Source: Neorhizobium tomejilense
GTDB taxonomy: Bacteria; Pseudomonadota; Alphaproteobacteria; Rhizobiales; Rhizobiaceae
NCBI GenBank assembly: GCA_002968845.1
Contig: PVBG01000001.1
Coordinates: 372,001 to 436,000, forward strand
Direction: 5' to 3'
Length of the DNA: 64,000 nucleotides
The notes beneath the pieces are model-generated. The model had not been told where the DNA came from. It saw only the letters and a program-made list of their open reading frames with translations, and ran no database searches. Below are positions 53,964-62,534 of the stretch, piece after piece. Made by a program: the position numbers and the translations under genes. Numbering within the stretch: position 1 is the stretch's first letter; every line of letters begins with the position of its first letter.

Positions 53964-54619
53964 ACGGGCCTCATGATCTCGGCGGCCAGATGGGCTTCGG
54001 GCCGGTGGCGCCGGAAAAGGACGAGCCGTATTTTCACGCCGAGTGGGAGAAGCGGGCGCTGGGGCTGACGCTGTCCGGCGGCGCTCTCGGTGGCTGGACG
54101 ATCGACGAAAGCCGGCATGCGCGCGAAAATATTCCGCCGGCGGCGTATCTGGGCGCGAGCTATTACGAGATCTGGATTCGGGCGCTGGAAGTGCTGCTCG
54201 AACGCCATGGTTTTGCGGCGCGGGCGGAAATCGATGCGGGTCGCAAGCAGATGGAGCCGGCGACGCCAAAACGCATCCTGAAGGCGGAGATGGTGGCGGG
54301 CGCACTTGCCAAGGGCGGACCGTGCGATCGACCCGTCGAGACGGAACCACAGTTCCAGCCGGGCGACCGGGTGCGGACCCGCAATTTCAATCCGGAGACA
54401 CATACGCGGCTGCCGCGTTATGCCCGCGCCAAGACCGGTGTCGTCGAGGCCGTGCAGGGCTCCTTTGTGTTTCCCGACGACAATGCGCATGGCAAGGGCG
54501 AGAGCCCGCAATGGGTCTATACGGTCGTGTTCGACGGGCCAGAAATCTGGGGCGAGGGCGCCGACCCGACGCTGACGGTCTCGATCGATGCCTGGGAGAG
54601 CTATCTTGAGCGCATGTGA
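53960..54619 (+). CDS. nthB: nitrile hydratase beta subunit
   Basis: A 219-residue subunit. It begins [15 protein letters not shown] with the usual HDLGG start. [19 protein letters not shown] and [15 protein letters not shown] are the family's C-terminal barrel segments; Arg residues there contact the modified cysteines of the alpha subunit. It overlaps nthA (ATGA) and the accessory gene. Confidence 0.94.
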   Translation: MNGPHDLGGQMGFGPVAPEKDEPYFHAEWEKRALGLTLSGGALGGWTIDESRHARENIPPAAYLGASYYEIWIRALEVLLERHGFAARAEIDAGRKQMEPATPKRILKAEMVAGALAKGGPCDRPVETEPQFQPGDRVRTRNFNPETHTRLPRYARAKTGVVEAVQGSFVFPDDNAHGKGESPQWVYTVVFDGPEIWGEGADPTLTVSIDAWESYLERM

Positions 54620-54977
54620 GGTCCCCTCGGCATTGGTGCAGTCACCCGGGTTGCCGAAGTCACCTGAGGGTGATCCGGTGTTTCCGGAGCCCTGGGCGGC
54701 GGAAGCCTTCGCGATAACCGTGCATCTGCACGAGCGCGGCCTGTTCAGCTGGAGCGAATGGGCCGAAGCGCTTTCAGGCGAGGTCCACAAGCCCGGCAGA
54801 GCGGATGACGGCAGCGATTATTTCGACTGCTGGGTGGCGGCACTCTCCGGCCTACTGATCGGCAAGGGTATTGCCGACGGCGAGACGATCCTCAAGCTTC
54901 AACAGAGCTGGCAGCGGGCGGCCGAGGCGACGCCGCATGGCCGGCCGATCGAGCTTGCCAACGATCCGCTGCGCTGA
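54606..54977 (+). CDS. nitrile hydratase accessory protein (activator)
   Basis: A 123-residue protein of the nitrile hydratase activator family. PVFPEPWAAEAFAITVHLHE is the recognisable core, with FSWSEWAEALSGEV. It helps insert cobalt into the alpha subunit. The TTG at 54606 has GGGAGAG at a 6-base spacing; an ATG at 54588 is an alternative. It ends 3 bases from the convergent anti-sigma gene. Confidence 0.85.
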   Translation: MSACEVPSALVQSPGLPKSPEGDPVFPEPWAAEAFAITVHLHERGLFSWSEWAEALSGEVHKPGRADDGSDYFDCWVAALSGLLIGKGIADGETILKLQQSWQRAAEATPHGRPIELANDPLR

Positions 54978-54980
54978 AGA

Positions 54981-55766
54981 TCAGCTCGGAAACTGCCGGT
55001 AACATTCCTCGGCGACCCGGCGCAGCATGTCGCGGGAGATTTCGCCGGTGACGGCATATCCGAGCTCGCCGTCGATCCAGTAGAAGGTCTCGACGGTGCT
55101 GGCGGAGGCGAATCGAAAACTGGTCGTGCGGTTTTCCTTGTTGCGGCCGACGAGCACGGTCAGGCGCTGGCCCGTCTGGTCCTCGTACATGAACAGCGCG
55201 CCCGGCTTGCCGCCGACCGGCAGGAGGCGGCCGCCGACCAACTTGAAGCCTTGTCCCTGCAGGTTCGGAACCTTGAGATTGGCGATCGACAGCCGCTTGC
55301 CAAGCCAGTTGGCGAGATGCGCCTCTTCGTTGGCGAAAACTTCGACCGGATGGCGCACTTCGCTTGCATAAACGAGGAAGGCGTTGCGGGCTTCCCGCGG
55401 CAGGACTTCGGTAGCGGCAAGCTGGATATCCGGGCTTTCGAACAGCAGCGGGCCATAATGGCCTCCGAGCGCGCCTGCTGCGAAGATCAGAACTGCGGCG
55501 GCTGCCAGCGCGAAGTGGCGGGACGGCCGGGTGCCGGTGCGCGCCAGATTGCCCGTGAGAAGCTGGATATCGGTGGGTTTCGATCTTTCATGACCGGCGA
55601 AGGCGGCGCGCAACTCGTCGTTCTGCTCCTGCCAGTCGGCCACCATCTGTGCGGTGTCCGGGTTTTCGGCCAGAAAATCCTGCACGCGAGCGCGGTCGAC
55701 CTCGTCCAGGAAGCCGTCGGCATAGGCGTGCAGTTCCGCTTCGGTTACGGATCTGGCTTCGGTCAT
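54981..55766 (-). CDS. anti-sigma factor (membrane anchored)
   Basis: A 261-residue protein. Residues 1-50 carry the anti-sigma helix pattern (TEAELHAYADGFLDEVDRAR, VQDFLAENPD). A single membrane helix follows near residues 82-101, then an extracytoplasmic domain of about 160 residues. It starts in an ATGA overlap with the sigma gene, the usual coupling for sequestering an ECF sigma factor. The signal it senses is unknown. Confidence 0.9.
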   Translation of the reverse strand: MTEARSVTEAELHAYADGFLDEVDRARVQDFLAENPDTAQMVADWQEQNDELRAAFAGHERSKPTDIQLLTGNLARTGTRPSRHFALAAAAVLIFAAGALGGHYGPLLFESPDIQLAATEVLPREARNAFLVYASEVRHPVEVFANEEAHLANWLGKRLSIANLKVPNLQGQGFKLVGGRLLPVGGKPGALFMYEDQTGQRLTVLVGRNKENRTTSFRFASASTVETFYWIDGELGYAVTGEISRDMLRRVAEECYRQFPS

Positions 55767-56323
55767 CGTGGTCTCCGCAATGGTATGACGTTTTCCTCCC
55801 GCATTTTTTCCCGCAAGGCCTGGCGCGCCCGAGACAGGCGCGACATCACCGTGCCGACCGGAATCTCCAGCATCTCGGCGACTTCCTGATAGGCGTAACC
55901 TTCGACGACGACCAGCATCAGCACTGCGCGTGCCTCCTTCGGCAGCGTTTCCAGCGCCTGCACGAGGCGGTTCTTTTCCAAGGGATCGTCGGCACCCGTG
56001 CTTGCAGCCAAACTCTCCGCCTCCTCTATGCCGACGGACGGGCGCCGCGCGATCGACCGGCGCGCGTTGAGGTGAAGATTGGTCATGATCCTGTAGGCCC
56101 AGGACTTGAAATTCGCGCCGCGCCACTGGCCACGGCTGACCAGCGCCTTTTCGACGCAATCCTGCAACAGGTCCTCGCTCTCCGTGTCCGAGCGCGTCAG
56201 GCTGCGCGAATAGCGCCTGAGCGAGGGCAGGAGGGCGAGGATCTGCGCCTCGAAGGAAAGCGGCGCGGGAGCCTGTGCCTCACGCGCCGTTCCGGAAGTG
56301 GATTGATCAGGGCTTTGCGACAT
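55763..56323 (-). CDS. ECF-type RNA polymerase sigma factor
   Basis: A 186-residue sigma-70 family protein with region 2 (EDLLQDCVEKALVSRGQWRG, SWAYRIMTNLHLNARR) and region 4 (LPKEARAVLMLVVVEGYAYQ, VPVGTVMSRLSRARQALREK-like GTVMSRLSRARQALREK). It is coupled to the anti-sigma gene downstream. The first codons overlap the 3' end of the upstream COG4315 gene by 17 bases. Confidence 0.93.
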   Translation of the reverse strand: MSQSPDQSTSGTAREAQAPAPLSFEAQILALLPSLRRYSRSLTRSDTESEDLLQDCVEKALVSRGQWRGANFKSWAYRIMTNLHLNARRSIARRPSVGIEEAESLAASTGADDPLEKNRLVQALETLPKEARAVLMLVVVEGYAYQEVAEMLEIPVGTVMSRLSRARQALREKMREENVIPLRRPR

Positions 56324-56684
56324 CCCAAACGCCGTTCACGCCGTCACCGGTGGTGTCGCCTTCCTTGGTGTCCTTGACCCAGTAATAGAGCGGCATGCCA
56401 TCCTTCGCCCACTGCTTGGCCCCGTCCTTGCGGGTCACGAGAGAGTATGCACCATCGGCCTTCGCATCGGAAGCGGCCATGACCGGCGGCCAGTTGGTGG
56501 CGCACTTGTCGTAGCAGTTGGAGGTGCCTTGCTTGTCGTTCTTGAAGGTGTAGAGGGTCATGCCCTTTTCGCCGACGAGGACTTCGCCTTTGGTCGAGGT
56601 CTTGACGGTCTTGAACGGGCCGGCGGCAAGGGCGACCGAGGTCAGCGCTGCAAGTGCGAAAGGCACGAGAATGAAGGTCTTCAT
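56307..56684 (-). CDS. secreted COG4315-type repeat protein
   Basis: A 125-residue protein with a signal peptide (FILVPFALAALTSVALAAGP). Two repeats of the Yx(F/W/Y)xxD pattern are seen as LYTFKNDKQGTSNCYDKC and LYYWVKDTKEGDTTGDG. NCYDKCATNWPP holds a Cys pair. It overlaps the sigma factor start, so it probably belongs to the sigma regulon or acts as its signal-related gene. Confidence 0.85.
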   Translation of the reverse strand: MKTFILVPFALAALTSVALAAGPFKTVKTSTKGEVLVGEKGMTLYTFKNDKQGTSNCYDKCATNWPPVMAASDAKADGAYSLVTRKDGAKQWAKDGMPLYYWVKDTKEGDTTGDGVNGVWDVAKP

Positions 56685-56792
56685 GGATCGTCTCCCTGGT
56701 TGATGGCGGCCTCACGTCGGCCACCGAAGTCAAGACACCGGGCGTGGCGGATTTATTCCGTCGGTGCCAAAGATTTTTCCGAGAAAATTACG

Positions 56793-56831
56793 CTTAGCTA
56801 TTGAGCTAAGTATTTTAATTTGATACTTAGC
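56793..56831. promoter_or_regulatory. operator of the ArsR gene
   Basis: GCTAAGTAT (56805-56813) and its exact inverse ATACTTAGC (56823-56831), spaced by 9 bases. A third half-site CTTAGC at 56793-56798 pairs with GCTAAG. This lies over the promoter and just before the ATG at 56835, as expected for autorepression. Confidence 0.6.
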
Positions 56832-56834
56832 CTG

Positions 56835-57200
56835 ATGGAAAACTATTCAAGCGAACTCGACGGCCTGTTCCAGGCGCTTGCAGATCCGACCCGGCGGGCG
56901 GTTCTGGGGCGGCTCGGTCACGGATCGGCCAGCATCAGCGATCTCGCGGAACCGTTCGACATGGCGCTGCCCTCGTTCATGAAACATGTGCGTTTCCTGG
57001 AGGAGAGCGGCCTGATCCGCACACGAAAGCAGGGTCGGGTGCGGACATGCACGCTGGAGCGGGCACGGTTCGCGATGCTGGAGAACTGGCTTTCCGAACA
57101 GCGGGCGATCTGGGAAGCCCGTACCGACAGGCTGGAGCAATTGGTTCTGGCGAAACAGGAATTCCTTCGGCACGAACAGAAACGGGAGACAGACAGATGA
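56835..57200 (+). CDS. ArsR-family winged-helix regulator
   Basis: A 121-residue regulator with LFQALADPTRRAVLGRLGHG, then LAEPFDMALPSFMKHVRFLEESG, the recognition region of the metal-independent subgroup that pairs with SRPBCC proteins. No Cys metal site is visible. It ends in an ATGA overlap with the SRPBCC gene. A TTG 5 codons upstream is an alternative start but overlaps the operator. Confidence 0.9.
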   Translation: MENYSSELDGLFQALADPTRRAVLGRLGHGSASISDLAEPFDMALPSFMKHVRFLEESGLIRTRKQGRVRTCTLERARFAMLENWLSEQRAIWEARTDRLEQLVLAKQEFLRHEQKRETDR

Positions 57201-57673
57201 CGCAGACGTTCAATCCGGATCTCGACCTCACCATTTCGCGGTTGATCAAGGCGCCGCGCTCGGCCGTGTGGAATGCCTGGACAGACAAGGCGAGTTTCGA
57301 GCAGTGGTGGATCCCGGCGCCGGCGCTCTGCAGGGTCGCGGCGATGGACATTCGCCCGGGCGGGGCCTTCGAAACGCAGATGAGCGAGAACGGCGGTGAA
57401 TTCGGTCCGCATCTCAGTGCCTGCTTTCTGGCAGCCGACGACCAAGAGAGGATCGTCTTCACCAATGCGCTGACCGGCGGCTGGCGGCCGGCCGAACAGC
57501 CGTTCATGACGGCGATCATCACCTTTAAGGATCATCCGCAGGGCACAGAATATCTGGCGCATGTCATGCACAAGAGCCCGGAGGACCGCAAGATGCATGA
57601 CGAGCTGGGCTTTTTCGACGGCTGGGGCACGGTGATCGAGCAGCTGGGGAAGCTGGTCGAGCGGCAGCACTGA
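57197..57673 (+). CDS. SRPBCC/AHSA1-like domain protein
   Basis: A 158-residue START-fold protein: LTISRLIKAPRSAVWNAWTD, FEQWWIPAPALCR, PGGAFETQMS and HDELGFFDGWGTVIEQL. Such proteins bind small hydrophobic ligands and nearly always follow an ArsR gene, with which it is translationally coupled. Function unknown. Confidence 0.9.
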   Translation: MTQTFNPDLDLTISRLIKAPRSAVWNAWTDKASFEQWWIPAPALCRVAAMDIRPGGAFETQMSENGGEFGPHLSACFLAADDQERIVFTNALTGGWRPAEQPFMTAIITFKDHPQGTEYLAHVMHKSPEDRKMHDELGFFDGWGTVIEQLGKLVERQH

Positions 57674-57677
57674 GGGT

Positions 57678-58157
57678 TCAGAACAGCGGGATATCCGGCT
57701 TGGTCAGCATCAGCCAGAAGATGGCGATGACCGCGAAGAAGGCCGGGAAACCGCAGACAAACCAGATCCGGTAGAGCCGGTACCATTCCGGCGGCAGCGG
57801 TGCGGAATCTTCGCAGGCGACGCGGGCGATGTCGCGCAGCCTGATCTGGATCCAGACGACTGGCAGCCAGAACAGTCCCGTCACCACGTAGAGAATGAGC
57901 GACAGGGCGATCCAGCCATCCGTCAGCGACCAGCCGATGCTCCTTGCCAGCAGGTAGCCGGTGACCGGCTGCAGGACGACGGCGGTGGCCGTAAAGACGG
58001 TATCGGCCAGCACGACCGTGCCGACGGTGTGGGCGATCAGTTTCGGATCTTCCGTCCGCCGGGCGATGACCATGAAAAAGGCGATGCCGGCGCCGGTTCC
58101 GAGTAGCACTGTGGCGCCGATCACATGCAAGAGCCTCAACAGGCTTTCGGCGTCCAT
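57678..58157 (-). CDS. DUF2269-family membrane protein
   Basis: A 159-residue protein with four likely helices: LLRLLHVIGATVLLGTGAGI at the start, then three more, ending in FFAVIAIFWLML. The family is predicted to be integral membrane without assigned function. It shares its first base with the stop of the upstream epimerase-like gene and is 4 bases from the convergent SRPBCC gene. Confidence 0.85.
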   Translation of the reverse strand: MDAESLLRLLHVIGATVLLGTGAGIAFFMVIARRTEDPKLIAHTVGTVVLADTVFTATAVVLQPVTGYLLARSIGWSLTDGWIALSLILYVVTGLFWLPVVWIQIRLRDIARVACEDSAPLPPEWYRLYRIWFVCGFPAFFAVIAIFWLMLTKPDIPLF

Positions 58158-59437
58158 CAGCGTTCGTCCAGAATGGCGAGGGAGACGAGAGTGAGCGCGA
58201 TCGACGGCAGGACCTTCACGAGGACCCCCAGCGGATCGAGCCAGAGCTGCGGCGCGAGGAGTGTGCCGCCGGCCAGATAGGCGAGGCTGGTGAGGATCAT
58301 CCCGAGCATCGCCTTGCGGGCATGGGGGCGGACGAGGACGGCGGACCCGAGCAGGATGTCGAGGAGGCATGTCGCGACTGTTAACGCCATGGCGGCGAAG
58401 CCCGGTACGACGGGCGGAAATTGGGCTGCCGCGGCGTTCAGGTCGAGCAGCGGGATCAAGCCGGACAACAGCCAGAACAGCGACAGCGTCAGAATGATTG
58501 CGGGCTTTAGGAGATAGAGCCGTGCGAACCAGAGGTCTTGGACGCCGCTTGGATGGGCGGCGAGGGTCTCTGCCGCATCTGCCAGGACGAGACCGGCCGG
58601 TTTTGGCCTCAGGCTCCTAACGCCTTCCGACATTACCGTCATCGCCGTCGAGCGAAGCGGAGAACGCCAGCCGAGTCGTCCGGCGATGTCGGCGGCCCAG
58701 GTGACGGGTTTCGCAAGCGCTGCTGGCAATGCAATGGCGGCGGCCGCAGGCAGGCCAAGCCAGGTGCGGTGAAGCTTCACGAGGTCAGACAAGGTCAGGG
58801 TCTTGTCGGCGGCGAGATCGAGATCGCTGCCGGCCGGGATGGTGCCGTCGACCGCAAGGGAGACGGCTGCGGCGACATCGTCGAGCGAGACGGTTTCGAC
58901 CGGACTTTGTGCATGGATGAGCGGCAGCAGGCCGGGAAGGCTCGCGAGCGACCGGAGAAGCGCCGTGCCGCCATGGGCATTGCGGCCGATGACGAGCGCA
59001 GGCCGCAGGATGACGAACGGGAGGCAGCTTGCCGCAAGCGCCTCGTCGGCGCGGCGTTTGGTGGCGAGGAAGGGCAGGCCGGCGGCTGCGCCATCCGTGC
59101 GGGCGGAGATCTGCACGATACGTCTGCCGCCGAGCACCCGTGCCGCTTCGTAGAGCGACAGCATCGCCTTTTCCTGGGTGGCCGCGAGATCATCGGAAAG
59201 ACCATCCTGCAGCGCGCCGGCACAATTGACGACGACATCCTGGTCCTCGATCAGCGGACCCCAAGCGGCGGCAGGCAGTTGCGCGAGATCGGCCATTATC
59301 CACTCGGCCGCGGGCCATTTCAGGCGGGCTTTGTCCGGGTCTCGCCCGAGCCCGGTTATCCGATGGCCCTCGGCGGCAAGCCTTTGCAGGATCGCCGAGC
59401 CGATAAAGCCGGTTGCGCCGAGAATCAGGATCTTCAT
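58157..59437 (-). CDS. NAD(P)-binding SDR protein with C-terminal DoxX-like membrane domain
   Basis: A 426-residue fusion. The N-terminal half is an atypical SDR (KILILGATGFIGSAILQRL; VVNCAGALQD). The C-terminal about 130 residues hold four helices (AIILTLSLFWLLSGLIPLLD, ILLGSAVLVRP, MILTSLAYLAGG) like DoxX/DUF4345 proteins. It forms an operon with the DUF2269 gene. This two-domain join occurs in proteobacteria; the substrate is unknown. Confidence 0.85.
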   Translation of the reverse strand: MKILILGATGFIGSAILQRLAAEGHRITGLGRDPDKARLKWPAAEWIMADLAQLPAAAWGPLIEDQDVVVNCAGALQDGLSDDLAATQEKAMLSLYEAARVLGGRRIVQISARTDGAAAGLPFLATKRRADEALAASCLPFVILRPALVIGRNAHGGTALLRSLASLPGLLPLIHAQSPVETVSLDDVAAAVSLAVDGTIPAGSDLDLAADKTLTLSDLVKLHRTWLGLPAAAAIALPAALAKPVTWAADIAGRLGWRSPLRSTAMTVMSEGVRSLRPKPAGLVLADAAETLAAHPSGVQDLWFARLYLLKPAIILTLSLFWLLSGLIPLLDLNAAAAQFPPVVPGFAAMALTVATCLLDILLGSAVLVRPHARKAMLGMILTSLAYLAGGTLLAPQLWLDPLGVLVKVLPSIALTLVSLAILDER

Positions 59438-59616
59438 GCCGCGATCATAGGGGGCGATAGTGAAAACTGAACAGCGGCAATTCACCCGCCGGATAGACGG
59501 CGAGAAAGGTGTCGCCCGCGCTCCGGAAGACCGGCAACGGCGCTCATCCCGGCCTTTGATTCATCTTTCGTTCTTTTTCGGTTGCGCTTGGCTGCAGAAT
59601 CCTGCCAAGTCCCGTC

Positions 59617-60741
59617 ATGCAATTTGCACCGCAACAGGACGAGGCCCTCAAGGCCGTTTCACAATGGCTGAAAGAGGGCCGCGGCCAGGTCTTCCGGCTG
59701 TTCGGTTATGCGGGCACCGGCAAGACCACGCTTGCCAAACATTTCGCCGAAAATGTCGATGGCGAGGTGCTGTTTGCAGCCTTCACCGGCAAGGCGGCGC
59801 AAGTTCTTCGCTCGCGCGGGGCGCGCAATGCCAAGACGATCCATTCGCTGATCTACCGGCCGCGCGGTGAGGAAGCGGTCGAGGACGATGCCGGCAAGAC
59901 CTCGATCTCGCCGATGTTCTCGATCAACCGCCAGAGCCCGGTCGCCAAGGCGGCGCTCATCATCATCGACGAATGCTCGATGGTGGACGAGGCGCTCGGC
60001 AAGGACCTGATGAGCTTCGGTACGCCGATCCTGGTGCTCGGCGATCCCGGCCAGTTGCCGCCGGTGACCGGCGGTGGTTTCTTCACCGAACAGGAGCCGG
60101 ATTACCTGCTGACGGATATCCACCGCCAGGCGCGCGACAACCCGATCATCCAGCTCGCGATGAACGTGCGCGAGGGCAAGGAGATCATGTATGGCGACTA
60201 CGGCACGGCGAAAGTGATCTCCCGCAACGAGGTGACGCAGCCGCTGGTGATGGAGGCGGACCAGGTTCTGGTCGGCACCAACAAGACCCGCAAGCGCTAC
60301 AATCAGCGGCTCCGGGAACTGAAAGGTTTTACGGCCGACTATCCGCAATCAGGCGACAAGCTGGTCTGCCTGCGCAACGACCCGGCCAAGGGGCTGCTCA
60401 ACGGTTCGCTCTGGCAGGTGATGAGCTCGTCGCGCGAGACCGTGAAGCCCGGCATCAACCTGATAATCCGGCCGGAAGACGACGACATGGATCGTGGAGC
60501 TGCGAAGATCAAACTTCTGAAACAGGCCTTCGAAGAGCAGGAAGGCGAAATTCCCTGGACGACCCGCAAACGTTACGACGAGTTCGACTACGGTTACGCG
60601 CTGACCGTTCACAAGGCGCAGGGGTCGCAGTGGAACAACGTCGTTCTGTTCGATGAAAGCTGGGCGTTTCGCGACAGCCGGGAGCGCTGGCTTTATACCG
60701 CGATCACGCGCGCGGCCGAGACTCTGACGATCGTCCGCTAA
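59617..60741 (+). CDS. RecD-like ATP-dependent DNA helicase
   Basis: A 374-residue SF1B helicase. Motif I is GYAGTGKTTLAKH, motif II IIIDECSMVDEAL, then GDPGQLPPV (III) and LTDIHRQA (IV region). The C-terminal part has TVHKAQGSQWNNVV and YTAITRAAETL, the UvrD-C2-like motif. It lacks the long N terminus of RecD2. It probably unwinds DNA 5' to 3' in repair or replication. Confidence 0.9.
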   Translation: MQFAPQQDEALKAVSQWLKEGRGQVFRLFGYAGTGKTTLAKHFAENVDGEVLFAAFTGKAAQVLRSRGARNAKTIHSLIYRPRGEEAVEDDAGKTSISPMFSINRQSPVAKAALIIIDECSMVDEALGKDLMSFGTPILVLGDPGQLPPVTGGGFFTEQEPDYLLTDIHRQARDNPIIQLAMNVREGKEIMYGDYGTAKVISRNEVTQPLVMEADQVLVGTNKTRKRYNQRLRELKGFTADYPQSGDKLVCLRNDPAKGLLNGSLWQVMSSSRETVKPGINLIIRPEDDDMDRGAAKIKLLKQAFEEQEGEIPWTTRKRYDEFDYGYALTVHKAQGSQWNNVVLFDESWAFRDSRERWLYTAITRAAETLTIVR

Positions 60742-60750
60742 AGAAACCGA

Positions 60751-61440
60751 TCAGTTCGGCACGAAACCGAGCAGCATTGCCTTTGCGACGGCCTGAAAGC
60801 GGTTGGTGGCCTGGAATTTCTGGATGATGTCATCCTCCATCCGGCGCAGGTCCTCGAATTCGAGATTGAGCGCGCGGGCAAGCCGCGGTGCCGAATAACC
60901 CTCGGCCATCAGCCCCAGGCACCGTTTCTCGATGTCGCTGAGAACCAGGGACATGGGCTTGGGGGTGACAAGCGCCTGGTCTTCCTCCTCTGCCACCAGC
61001 AGGTTTTCGATCTGCTGCATCTGTCGGCGGATATTGGAGATGTCGGACGTGAGCTCCCGTTTGCGCCGCGCCAGCATGTCGTGGAACATCTCGTCCGCTT
61101 CCGCTTCCGAGGTCGCGCCGGCAAGCTCTTCCATCAGTTCCTGGATGACCGCAACCGGAATACCGATCTCGCGGCAGGCATTGATGACCGCCATGCGGTG
61201 GATCTGAACCCTGTCATAGACCCGCATGCTGCCGGAGCGGCGGGCGATGATCAGGCCCTTTTCCTCGTAGAAGTGAAGAGTGCGATGGGTGACGCCGAAG
61301 AGGTCTGCCATTTCGGCGATCGCCACCGGTTGGGTGGGCATTTCAAAAGGGAGTGAAACCTGGGGGAGATAAGGGAAATTGCGGGCTGCTCCCGCAAGGG
61401 GCGCACTGTCGATCCTGGCTTGCATGATATCGCTCTGCAT
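60751..61440 (-). CDS. MerR-LuxR fusion transcriptional regulator
   Basis: A 229-residue regulator. A MerR-type N-terminal domain starts at about residue 39 (VAIAEMADLFGVTHRTLHFY, EEKGLIIARRSGSMRVYDR) and a coiled dimer helix follows. The C terminus is a LuxR/GerE-like helix-turn-helix (LVLSDIEKRCLGLMAEGYSA, RLARALNLEFEDLRRMEDDI). AAGGGAA precedes the ATG. It lacks the Cys ligands of CueR, so it is not the copper regulator. Confidence 0.85.
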   Translation of the reverse strand: MQSDIMQARIDSAPLAGAARNFPYLPQVSLPFEMPTQPVAIAEMADLFGVTHRTLHFYEEKGLIIARRSGSMRVYDRVQIHRMAVINACREIGIPVAVIQELMEELAGATSEAEADEMFHDMLARRKRELTSDISNIRRQMQQIENLLVAEEEDQALVTPKPMSLVLSDIEKRCLGLMAEGYSAPRLARALNLEFEDLRRMEDDIIQKFQATNRFQAVAKAMLLGFVPN

Positions 61441-61781
61441 CGAGTTCCCTTGCGCCTGAGTTTGGCGTCGTGGTCAGATATGCATCTACAGGTTGCGACT
61501 TTGCGCTGAACCTTCTGGATGGAACCTCGGTACTGAAAATGCGGACCCGATTGAAATGGGATGGCAGAATTCACTGTTCAAACCGTATTCCGCCGCCTTT
61601 TGGCCTGCTCAGCGAACTCTGTTAGATATACGTTACCTAAAACTTTAGGAAATGGTAGCCCCGGTTGCCTCGTGAATTCTCGTCCATCAAAACTCTTTAT
61701 AGGTGCATTTTCCCAAACCTGGTGGCATTGCGAAGGCGCATGGCCTAAAAGCGGATTAACCTTTCAAAACCGGGTATTGCC
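61441..61781. other. 341-base divergent region before pdxJ
   Basis: Contains the promoters of the MerR-LuxR gene and pdxJ. A 14-base near palindrome CCTAAA-AC-TTTAGG lies at 61636-61649, possibly an operator. No gene is supported. Confidence 0.4.
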
Positions 61782-62534
61782 ATGCCGACCAAGCTTTCCG
61801 TGAACCTCAATGCCGTCGCCATGCTGCGCAACCGCCGCGATCTTCCCTGGCCGAGCGTCGAGGGGCTGGGGCGCATCGCGCTCCAGGTGGGCGCTTCAGG
61901 CCTGACGGTGCATCCGCGCCCCGACCAGCGCCATATCCGCTTCACCGACCTGCCGGTCCTTCGGGCGCTGATCGACGACGAGTTTCCAGCGGCCGAGTTC
62001 AATATCGAGGGATATCCGAGCGAGGATTTCTTGGCGCTCTGCGAAGCGACCCAGCCGGAGCAGGTGACGCTGGTGCCGGACGATCCGACCCAGGCGACCT
62101 CCGACCATGGGTTCGATTTCCGTGCCACGCACGAGATGCTGAAGCCGATCGTGGCGCGGCTCAAGAAGGGCGGCATGCGGGTGTCGCTGTTTGCCGATGG
62201 CGACGGCGATGTCGGGGCGGTGAAGCTCGCAAGGGCGACGGGCGCCGACCGTATCGAACTCTATACCGGGCCCTATGGCGGCTGTTTTGACAATCCGGAG
62301 CGCGGCGCCGAACTGCTTGAAAAACTCGGGCGGACGGCGGATGCGGCGCTTGCCGAAGGGCTCGGCGTCAATGGCGGCCACGACCTGACCGTCCCCAACT
62401 TGCCGGCATTGGTGAAGCGCATCCCGAAGCTCGCTGAGGTGTCGATTGGGCACGGGCTGACGGCGGATGCGCTCGAATACGGCATGGCGGAAACCGTGCG
62501 CCGCTTTCGTCGCGCCTGCGGCCAGACGGTCTAG
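61782..62534 (+). CDS. pdxJ: pyridoxine 5'-phosphate synthase
   Basis: A 250-residue TIM barrel that condenses aminoacetone-3-phosphate derivative with deoxyxylulose 5-phosphate to pyridoxine phosphate. [20 protein letters not shown] begins the family sequence. [16 protein letters not shown] and NGGHDLT with a late [11 protein letters not shown] are the phosphate and active-site loops. Its stop codon and that of the convergent MarR-GNAT gene share the palindromic CTAG. Confidence 0.95.
   Translation: MPTKLSVNLNAVAMLRNRRDLPWPSVEGLGRIALQVGASGLTVHPRPDQRHIRFTDLPVLRALIDDEFPAAEFNIEGYPSEDFLALCEATQPEQVTLVPDDPTQATSDHGFDFRATHEMLKPIVARLKKGGMRVSLFADGDGDVGAVKLARATGADRIELYTGPYGGCFDNPERGAELLEKLGRTADAALAEGLGVNGGHDLTVPNLPALVKRIPKLAEVSIGHGLTADALEYGMAETVRRFRRACGQTV

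Noticed and set aside
60751..61440. MerR-type gene as the CueR for the copper promoter
   Set aside because: It lacks the C-terminal Cys ligands and carries a LuxR-type domain instead.
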